Source of the DNA: VMCP01 sp965655465
GTDB taxonomy: Bacteria > Bacteroidota > Bacteroidia > NS11-12g > UBA955
DNA: 10,779 bases
Assembly: GCA_965655465.1 (NCBI GenBank)
Contig: CBFHGY010000079.1
Coordinates: forward strand, 1 to 10,779
Reading direction: 5' to 3'
Shown here in pieces: positions 5,937-10,779 of this stretch. How positions within the stretch are numbered: position 1 is the stretch's first letter; each line of letters begins with the position of its first letter. The position numbers and the translations under genes were made by a program. The notes under the pieces were generated by a model, which saw only the letters and a program-made list of their open reading frames with translations, did no database searches and was not told where the DNA came from.

Positions 5937-7854
5937 CAAAATAATTGGAATTGACTTAGGAACTACGAACAGCTGTGTGGCCGTATTAGAAGGTAACGAG
6001 CCCGTGGTAATTGCCAACAGTGAAGGTCGTAGAACTACTCCTTCTATTGTAGCCTTTCTGGATAACGGAAACGGCGAGCGTAAGGTGGGTGATCCAGCCA
6101 AAAGACAGGCGATAACCAATCCCCAGCATACCATCAACTCTATCAAGCGTTTTATGGGCGAAAGCTTCAGCGCTATGTCGGCCGAAGTAGGTCGCGTTCC
6201 CTACGAAGTCGTGAAAGGCGATGGCAACACGCCACGCGTTAAAATTGGCGATCGCCAATACACTCCTCAAGAAATCAGTGCCATGGTTCTTCAAAAAATG
6301 AAGAAAACAGCAGAAGATTACTTGGGTCAAGAAGTAACCCGTGCGGTTATCACCGTTCCTGCATATTTCAACGACGCACAACGTCAAGCAACGAAAGAAG
6401 CAGGAGAAATTGCCGGTCTTAAAGTAGAACGTATTATTAACGAACCTACTGCTGCGGCTTTGGCTTACGGTTTGGATAAAACAAATCGCGATATCAAAAT
6501 TGCCGTGTACGATTTAGGGGGAGGAACTTTCGACGTTTCAATCTTGGAATTGGGTGATGGCGTTTTTGAGGTAAAATCTACCAATGGAGATACCCATTTA
6601 GGAGGGGATGATTTTGACCAAGTAATCATCGATTGGATGGCCGATGAGTTCAAATCAGAAGAAAATATCGATCTGCGCAAAGACCCGATGGCATTACAGC
6701 GTTTGAAAGAAGCAGCTGAAAAAGCAAAAATTGAACTTTCAAGCAGTACCGAAACCGATATCAACTTGCCTTATGTGACCGCAATTGACGGTGTGCCTAA
6801 GCATTTGGTACGCAAATTAACCCGTGCGAAGTTCGAGCAATTGGCAGAGCGTTTAATCAAAGGAACATTAGAGCCTTGCAAGAGTGCATTGAAAGACGCC
6901 GGTATGAGTGCCAGCGATATTGATGAAGTAATCTTAGTAGGAGGTTCAACCCGTATTCCAGCAATTCAAGAATTGGTAAAAGAATTCTTTGGGAAAACCC
7001 CTTCTAAAGGTGTGAATCCTGATGAAGTGGTTGCCGTTGGAGCTGCAATTCAAGGGGGCGTATTAACCGGAGAAGTAAAGGATGTATTGTTGTTAGACGT
7101 TACTCCTTTGAGCTTGGGTATCGAAACTATGGGTGGCGTTATGACTCGCATGATCGAATCCAATACTACCATACCAACCAAGAAAACTGAAACCTTCAGC
7201 ACTGCGGCGGACAACCAACCTTCTGTTGAAATCCACGTATTGCAAGGAGAGCGTTCAATGGCTTCGGACAACAAAACCATCGGTCGTTTCATTTTGGATG
7301 GAATTCCTCCATCGCCTCGTGGAGTGCCACAAATTGAAGTGTCTTTCGACATCGATGCTAACGGTATCTTGAATGTATATGCTAAAGATAAGGCGACAGG
7401 AAAAGAACAAAAAATCCGCATTGAAGCCAGTTCTGGATTGAGCAAAGAAGATATCGAGCGCATGAAGCAAGAAGCAGAAGCCAATGCCGAAGCGGATCAA
7501 AAGCGTAAAGAAGAAATCGACCAATTGAATGCAGCAGACTCTTTGGTGTTCCAAACAGAGAAGCAAATCAAAGAATACGGCGATAAGATTCCCGCAGAGA
7601 AAAAAGCTCCGATCGAAGAAGCATTAAGCGCTCTTAAGGAAGCGGTTGCTGCTAAAAACATCGAAGACATCAAAGCGCGTACCGAAACCTTGAATACCGC
7701 TTGGCAAGCAGCAAGTGAAGATTTGTATAAAGCTACACAAGGCGATGCCAACGCAGCAGGTGGCGACGGAGCAAGTGGAAATGCCGGTAACGCGGGCGGA
7801 TCTGCCAATGCAGCTGACGAGGTTCAAGATGTAGATTTTGAAGAAGTAAAATAA
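5932..7854 (+). CDS. dnaK: Molecular chaperone DnaK (Hsp70)
   Basis: The 640-residue protein is a full-length DnaK, the ATP-driven cytoplasmic chaperone that binds unfolded segments and cycles with DnaJ and GrpE. All three Hsp70 signatures are present: GIDLGTTNSCVAV at 6-18, DLGGGTFDVS from 194, and VILVGGSTRIPAIQ near 333-346. The interdomain linker DVLLLDVTPLSLGIET leads into the substrate-binding domain, which contains VLQGERSMASDNKTIGRF. An alpha-helical lid follows, then a flexible Ala/Gly/Asn-rich tail from about 600, ending DVDFEEVK, the usual kind of acidic C-terminus. The ATG at 5932 is fixed by homology. The gene stands alone, without grpE or dnaJ beside it, and is followed by two inverted repeats, the second a strong terminator. 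The start codon lies within an inverted repeat. Confidence 0.98.
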   Translation: MSKIIGIDLGTTNSCVAVLEGNEPVVIANSEGRRTTPSIVAFLDNGNGERKVGDPAKRQAITNPQHTINSIKRFMGESFSAMSAEVGRVPYEVVKGDGNTPRVKIGDRQYTPQEISAMVLQKMKKTAEDYLGQEVTRAVITVPAYFNDAQRQATKEAGEIAGLKVERIINEPTAAALAYGLDKTNRDIKIAVYDLGGGTFDVSILELGDGVFEVKSTNGDTHLGGDDFDQVIIDWMADEFKSEENIDLRKDPMALQRLKEAAEKAKIELSSSTETDINLPYVTAIDGVPKHLVRKLTRAKFEQLAERLIKGTLEPCKSALKDAGMSASDIDEVILVGGSTRIPAIQELVKEFFGKTPSKGVNPDEVVAVGAAIQGGVLTGEVKDVLLLDVTPLSLGIETMGGVMTRMIESNTTIPTKKTETFSTAADNQPSVEIHVLQGERSMASDNKTIGRFILDGIPPSPRGVPQIEVSFDIDANGILNVYAKDKATGKEQKIRIEASSGLSKEDIERMKQEAEANAEADQKRKEEIDQLNAADSLVFQTEKQIKEYGDKIPAEKKAPIEEALSALKEAVAAKNIEDIKARTETLNTAWQAASEDLYKATQGDANAAGGDGASGNAGNAGGSANAADEVQDVDFEEVK

Positions 7855-7858
7855 TCAG

Positions 7859-7877
7859 ATTCCTTTTTAAAAGGAAT
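7859..7877. repeat. Perfect 9-base inverted repeat after dnaK
   Basis: ATTCCTTTT at 7859-7867 and AAAAGGAAT at 7869-7877 are exact inverted complements around one central T. The repeat begins 5 bases after the dnaK stop and 11 bases before the terminator stem. As RNA it would form a shorter hairpin, since a loop of at least three bases is needed. It may stabilise the mRNA end or be a protein-binding palindrome. Confidence 0.4.
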
Positions 7878-7887
7878 GCATATCCCG

Positions 7888-7915
7888 AAAAAGGCGGCCT
7901 TGGCCGCCTTTTTTT
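7888..7915 (+). terminator. Intrinsic terminator of dnaK
   Basis: AAGGCGGCC at 7891-7899 pairs with GGCCGCCTT at 7902-7910, the innermost pairs opening to form the loop, and a run of seven Ts covers 7909-7915. Extra As at 7888-7890 can extend the stem against the T-run. It is a classical GC-rich hairpin with a T tract, 36 bases after the dnaK stop. Confidence 0.95.
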
Positions 7916-7938
7916 AGGTTCATCCATTCAAATAAGTG

Positions 7939-7946
7939 TATTTTCG
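7939..7946 (+). promoter_or_regulatory. Candidate -7 promoter box (TATTTTCG)
   Basis: TATTTTCG differs from TAnnTTTG at one position and ends 7 bases before the ATG at 7954. It lies between the dnaK terminator and the lipoprotein gene, where a new promoter is needed. No clear -33 TTTG is seen. Confidence 0.35.
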
Positions 7947-7953
7947 CTTCTAA

Positions 7954-8634
7954 ATGAAAAAAATGAAAGCGCAATTTTTAGGCTTTTCGGGTATGGTACT
8001 CACCGCAATATTGGGGGGGATTACGGCTTGCGATGGGCCCGCATCGAATGATGCATTCGATTCAACTGCAACTATCGCTCAGGAAGGGCAAGGTGCTGCC
8101 CGCTGGGGAGTTTCCCCCGAAAAAGATTCTTTGAATTCGGCAAAAACAGACAATCAAAAAAGCGCAAATATTCAGGAAACAGAAGTGGAAAAAGGGTTTG
8201 AGCTCGCCGCCCAAGCCTTTATGGAGCGCTATCGGGAAGGTGATTTTACCGAATTTGTGCGCTATATGCACCCGGCAGTGGTACAGGTATATGGCGGCAA
8301 TTTGGCCTTTATCGAGCAATTGAAAAAGTCAAAAGCACAAGATCTAAACACGTACCGAAAGTGGAAGGCGGGTCCTTTAGAGGCCTTTACAGCCGTTCGT
8401 GATGATAGAGGACGTATTACGGGATGGTATTGTGTGGTGCCCATTAAACGCTGGTTGAAAGAGGCTGCCGATGGAGAATATCAATTGCAATGGCTGGGCG
8501 GACAATCCTTAAATGGAACGGATTTTCACTTTATCGACATCACGGATGGCGATAAGGGCATGATTTATAGAATCATGCCCGATATGCGGTATTTATTAGA
8601 GAATTTAGAGGAAAACGAAGTTCCTCAATCGTAA
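7954..8634 (+). CDS. Uncharacterised lipoprotein, NTF2-like candidate
   Basis: The 226-residue product has a lipoprotein signal: basic start MKKMK, hydrophobic core, and lipobox ITAC with the modified cysteine at 26. A Ser/Asn/Gln-rich, probably disordered linker reaches to about residue 70. A compact domain follows, beginning with a helix (FELAAQAFMERYREGDF) and then FVRYMHPAVVQVYGG. The pattern of a helix, a 'GDF..' turn, a 'hP..v...GG' strand and later aromatic-rich strands (GWYCVVPIKRW, DFHFIDITDGDKGMIYRI) resembles NTF2/SnoaL-like folds. That is a fold guess, not a family match. No catalytic motif is recognised. An alternative start is the ATG at 7963. The stop codon abuts the transaldolase stop with no base between. 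The function is unknown. Confidence 0.85.
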   Translation: MKKMKAQFLGFSGMVLTAILGGITACDGPASNDAFDSTATIAQEGQGAARWGVSPEKDSLNSAKTDNQKSANIQETEVEKGFELAAQAFMERYREGDFTEFVRYMHPAVVQVYGGNLAFIEQLKKSKAQDLNTYRKWKAGPLEAFTAVRDDRGRITGWYCVVPIKRWLKEAADGEYQLQWLGGQSLNGTDFHFIDITDGDKGMIYRIMPDMRYLLENLEENEVPQS

Positions 8635-9291
8635 TTATTTGCTTGCTTTCGCGTGATCGGCCAAGAATTGCGCCAAGCCAATATCGGTAAGTGGGTGGTT
8701 CAACAATCCTAAGATTGCGTTGAGCGGACAGGTAACCACATCGGCACCAAATTGAGCGGCTTTTACGATGTGCAAGGGGTTGCGAACACTTGCTGCAAGA
8801 ATTTGGGTTTCATAACCTTGAACGGCGTATATATCGGCGATCTGTTTGATCAATTCCATGCCATCCCAGTTAATATCATCGAGTCTTCCGATGAAGGGAG
8901 ACAAGTAGGTAGCCCCTGCTTTTGCGGCTAAAATGGCTTGTCCGGCAGAAAATACCAAGGTGCAATTTGTGCGTATGCCTTGTTTGGTAAAGTGGGAAAT
9001 AGCTTTGATTCCGTCTTTAATCATAGGAACTTTTACTACGATATTTTCGTGAAGGGCTGCTAATTTTTCGCCTTCTTCAACCATCCCTTTGAAATCGGTA
9101 GAAATGACTTCGGCACTAACATCGCCGTCTACAATTTTGCAGATGTCTACATAGTGTTTTAGAACGGCTTCGGTGCCGGTAATGCCTTCCTTCGCCATAA
9201 GGGAAGGGTTGGTGGTAACACCATCTAAAATGCCAAAATCGTAAGCTTCGCGGATTTGGTCAAGGTTCGCTGTATCGATGAAAAATTTCAT
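8635..9291 (-). CDS. tal: Small transaldolase (TalC/FSA family)
   Basis: The 218-residue protein belongs to the short transaldolase family that includes B. subtilis TalC and E. coli fructose-6-phosphate aldolase (FSA). Conserved parts are FIDTAN at 4-9, the DGVTTNPSL loop at 23-31, the Schiff-base lysine K87 in VVKVPM, and TNCTLVFSAGQA at 108-119. Homologues of this type are often labelled FSA. However, the diagnostic position (Tyr131 of FSA, Phe178 of TalB) is phenylalanine here (SPFIGRLDD, F133), and Ser131 replaces FSA Ala129. That favours true transaldolase, exchanging three-carbon units between sugar phosphates in the pentose phosphate pathway. I chose the ATG at 9291 because MKFFIDTANLDQ is the family N-terminus; the open frame runs 8 codons further upstream to 9315. 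Confidence 0.93.
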   Translation of the reverse strand: MKFFIDTANLDQIREAYDFGILDGVTTNPSLMAKEGITGTEAVLKHYVDICKIVDGDVSAEVISTDFKGMVEEGEKLAALHENIVVKVPMIKDGIKAISHFTKQGIRTNCTLVFSAGQAILAAKAGATYLSPFIGRLDDINWDGMELIKQIADIYAVQGYETQILAASVRNPLHIVKAAQFGADVVTCPLNAILGLLNHPLTDIGLAQFLADHAKASK

Positions 9292-9296
9292 GGGAA

Positions 9297-9304
9297 CAAA
9301 AATA
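9297..9304 (-). promoter_or_regulatory. Bacteroidota -7 promoter box for tal (TATTTTTG)
   Basis: Read on the minus strand, TATTTTTG fits TAnnTTTG exactly and ends 5 bases before the tal ATG at 9291. The -33 region is poor: the closest match, TTTC, has a spacer of about 22 bases. If it is used, the transcript would begin at or beside the start codon. Confidence 0.45.
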
Positions 9305-9411
9305 CCACACTCCAAGTCTCTTGTAAGAAAAAGTATTTCACATTTTTACCCCGAAGGGAATTCGTTTACTCGGATTTTTTTGACCTTTTGTTGGATATTT
9401 GTGTGCAATGC

Positions 9412-9870
9412 ATGAACAAAAGGCGAAATTCGTGGTTATATATAGCAAAACATATTTTGTCTAGACGCGTCTCCGTATATAGAACCGCACATTTTAATGC
9501 AGCCCACCGTTTGCATGTGCCCCAATGGTCAGAAGCCGAAAATCAAGCTTTTTTTGGCTTGTGCAACAATCAAAACTATCACGGCCACAATTACGAAATC
9601 GTGGTTCGCGTAGAAGGTGAGGTAGATGAAGTGAGCGGATATTTGATCGACATGAAGGTGTTGAAACAATACATCGAGGAAGAGGTAACCGATGCATTCG
9701 ATCATAAGAATTTAAATTTGGATGTGCCGGAGTTTAAAAATTTAAATCCCACTGCTGAAAACATTGTTTGGGTCATTTGGGAGAAGTTGAATAAGCGTTT
9801 AAGTGACCGGTATAATTTGAGTGTGCGTTTGTATGAAACACCACGTAATTTTGTAGAATTTAATGGATAA
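9412..9870 (+). CDS. queD: 6-carboxy-5,6,7,8-tetrahydropterin synthase
   Basis: QueD (PTPS family) converts 7,8-dihydroneopterin triphosphate to 6-carboxytetrahydropterin, the second step to 7-cyano-7-deazaguanine and queuosine. Numbering from the ATG at 9412 (152 residues), the zinc ligands are H32 (FNAAHRL), H57 and H59 (YHGHNY). The catalytic cysteine is C51 (FGLCNNQ), the D97-H98 pair lies in FDHKNLN, and the substrate-binding glutamate is E142 (YETPRNFVEF). The start is uncertain. Family members usually begin close to VSVYRTAHFNAAHRL, so a TTG at 9457 (137 residues) is a serious alternative, and the extra 15 residues have no known match. The frame remains open upstream as far as 9256, inside tal. 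The stop overlaps the folE start by 8 bases, indicating translational coupling. Confidence 0.93.
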   Translation: MNKRRNSWLYIAKHILSRRVSVYRTAHFNAAHRLHVPQWSEAENQAFFGLCNNQNYHGHNYEIVVRVEGEVDEVSGYLIDMKVLKQYIEEEVTDAFDHKNLNLDVPEFKNLNPTAENIVWVIWEKLNKRLSDRYNLSVRLYETPRNFVEFNG

Positions 9871-10543
9871 TAAATTAAAGATACTCTCAGATTGGGAGGA
9901 AATGGGAGATTCCCACGTTGGCAGCTCTAAGGAGACCCCTTTACGCGATGACGCATTTGCTATGGACGATCAGCTGAAAATTGAGTTGATTGCCAAGCAT
10001 TTTAAGGAAATAATGCATGTATTGGGATTGGATTTGGCCGATGAAAGTTTGAAGGGCACTCCTTTGCGTGTAGCGAAGATGTTCATCAATGAGCATTTTA
10101 AGGGTTTAGATCCCAAAAACAAGCCGCACCCCACATTATTTGAGAATAATTACGATTACAGCGAGATGCTGGTAGAGCGCGATATTGAGTTTTACAGTAC
10201 CTGCGAGCATCATTTTGTGCCGATTTTTGGAAAGGCGCATGTGGCTTATATTTCAAGCGGGCAGGTAATAGGTTTGTCTAAGTTGAACCGCATTGTTGAT
10301 TATTTCAGCAAGAGGCCACAGGTTCAGGAGCGTTTAACGATTCAGATTGCAGAGGAATTGAAGTCTATATTGAAAACGGAAGACGTGGCAGTGGTTATGG
10401 ATGCAAAGCATTTGTGTGTAGCGAGTCGCGGTATTAAAGACACGAGCAGTTCTACGGTTACGGCAAGTTATCACGGCAAGTTTAAGGAGAGCGAAACGCG
10501 TTCGGAGTTCTTGAAATATGTTGGGATGACGGACTACAAATAA
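9863..10543 (+). CDS. folE: GTP cyclohydrolase I (type IA)
   Basis: FolE hydrolyses GTP to 7,8-dihydroneopterin triphosphate, the entry to folate and, through QueD, to queuosine. The 226-residue length fits the family (E. coli 222). The zinc ligands are C114 and H117 in STCEHHFVP and C185 in KHLCVASRG, matching E. coli C110, H113 and C181, so this is the zinc-dependent IA type. Other family blocks are GTPLRVAKMF at 66-75, GLSKLNRIVDYFSKRPQVQERL, and the C-terminal STVTASYHG. The first 35 or so residues are poorly conserved, as in other members. The ATG at 9863 lies within the end of queD (the ATGGATAA overlap). Substrate flow runs folE then queD although the gene order is reversed. Confidence 0.96.
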   Translation: MDNKLKILSDWEEMGDSHVGSSKETPLRDDAFAMDDQLKIELIAKHFKEIMHVLGLDLADESLKGTPLRVAKMFINEHFKGLDPKNKPHPTLFENNYDYSEMLVERDIEFYSTCEHHFVPIFGKAHVAYISSGQVIGLSKLNRIVDYFSKRPQVQERLTIQIAEELKSILKTEDVAVVMDAKHLCVASRGIKDTSSSTVTASYHGKFKESETRSEFLKYVGMTDYK

Positions 10544-10567
10544 AAAAGAGAAATTCCTCAAGCAGTA

Positions 10568-10599
10568 TTTGCAAAATATAATTCAAAAGTGTACTTTTG
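10568..10599 (+). promoter_or_regulatory. Bacteroidota promoter of tRNA-His
   Basis: TTTG at 10568-10571 and TACTTTTG at 10592-10599 match the -33 and -7 consensus boxes exactly, with a 20-base spacer in the accepted range. Transcription would start near 10603-10606, leaving a short leader before the tRNA at 10613. It is the clearest promoter in the window. Confidence 0.75.
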
Positions 10600-10612
10600 C
10601 ACTCAATTATAC

Positions 10613-10687
10613 GGCGGTCGTAGCTCAGTTGGTTAGAGCGCCAGTTTGTGGATCTGGAGGTCGCCGGTTCGATCCCGGTCGGTCGCC
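10613..10687 (+). tRNA. tRNA-His (anticodon GTG)
   Basis: The sequence folds into a full cloverleaf. The acceptor stem is 10614-10620 with 10680-10686, including two GU wobbles. The D stem is GCTC/GAGC, the anticodon loop 10646-10652 carries GTG at 10648-10650, the variable loop has 5 bases, and the T stem is 10663-10667 with 10675-10679 around TTCGATC. The extra G at 10613 faces C73 at 10687, the G-1:C73 pair that identifies tRNA-His. The innermost anticodon-stem position (31-39) is a T-T opposition. CCA is not encoded. It has its own promoter and terminator. Confidence 0.97.
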
Positions 10688-10692
10688 CCGCC

Positions 10693-10719
10693 AGCCACCC
10701 CAAAAGGGTGGCTTTTTTT
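10693..10719 (+). terminator. Intrinsic terminator of tRNA-His
   Basis: AGCCACCC at 10693-10700 and GGGTGGCT at 10706-10713 form a perfect 8-base stem with the loop CAAAA. A T-run at 10713-10719 follows. It begins 5 bases after the tRNA. The remaining 60 bases of the window show no supported feature. Confidence 0.95.
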
Positions 10720-10779
10720 ATGGGTGATTTTTTACATATTTATACAGATAATTGGGGCCATCTTTAAAATATGACGAAA

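Noticed and set aside
5986..7827. Several long minus-strand open frames opposite dnaK
   Set aside because: dnaK is certain from end to end; codon bias in the sense gene commonly leaves the opposite strand free of stops.
10482..10703. Minus-strand open frame across the tRNA and the folE 3' end
   Set aside because: It includes PTGIEPATSRSTNW, a well-known false peptide produced by translating tRNA genes on the wrong strand.
10771..10779. ATG ACG AAA at the very end, possible start of another gene
   Set aside because: Three codons and no clear promoter box are not enough to support a gene.
1..10779. Search for CRISPR arrays, insertion sequences, integrases, toxin-antitoxin pairs or phage genes
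   Set aside because: No long direct repeats, terminal inverted repeats or matching proteins were seen; the tRNA has no attachment-site repeat within the window.

Overview
The window looks like an ordinary chromosomal housekeeping region of a member of the Bacteroidota. Four things point there. Protein wording in PanB, QueD, the transaldolase and DnaK reads like that phylum. Several genes carry upstream boxes of the Bacteroidota promoter type TAnnTTTG instead of TTGACA/TATAAT. Strong Shine-Dalgarno sequences are generally lacking. Two lipoprotein genes have no counterpart outside such genomes that I can name. I cannot place it below phylum. Base composition is moderate and even by eye, with no mobile element, integrase, phage gene, CRISPR array or visible foreign island.

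Layout. 2-688 (+) is the 3' part of an LptF/LptG-family lipopolysaccharide export permease, cut by the window edge. It converges with rlmI (694-1860, -), a 23S rRNA cytosine methyltransferase. Divergent from rlmI is a tight pair: a Nif3-family metal protein (1900-3000, +) and a coiled-coil/zinc-ribbon protein (3006-3803, +). A strong two-way terminator separates these from panB (3873-4688, -), a pantothenate/CoA synthesis enzyme. A 118-base divergent spacer with repeated AT-rich sites leads to an uncharacterised lipoprotein (4807-5799, +). Next comes dnaK (5932-7854, +) with an inverted repeat over its start codon and a textbook terminator. A second uncharacterised lipoprotein follows (7954-8634, +), whose stop codon directly touches that of a small transaldolase (8635-9291, -). 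Then queD and folE overlap (9412-9870 and 9863-10543, +). The window ends with tRNA-His (GTG) at 10613-10687, with its own promoter and terminator.

How the genes relate. FolE and QueD catalyse the first two steps from GTP to the 7-deazaguanine precursor of queuosine; FolE also feeds folate. The neighbouring tRNA-His has a GUN anticodon, the class that receives queuosine, although the adjacency may be chance. RlmI and DnaK serve ribosome modification and protein folding; LptF/G serves the envelope; PanB and transaldolase serve central and cofactor metabolism.

I do not see a new defence, mobile or biosynthetic system. The most interesting points are regulatory: the inverted repeat covering the dnaK start, promoter boxes so close to start codons that near-leaderless mRNAs are predicted, and the iterated motif between panB and the first lipoprotein gene.
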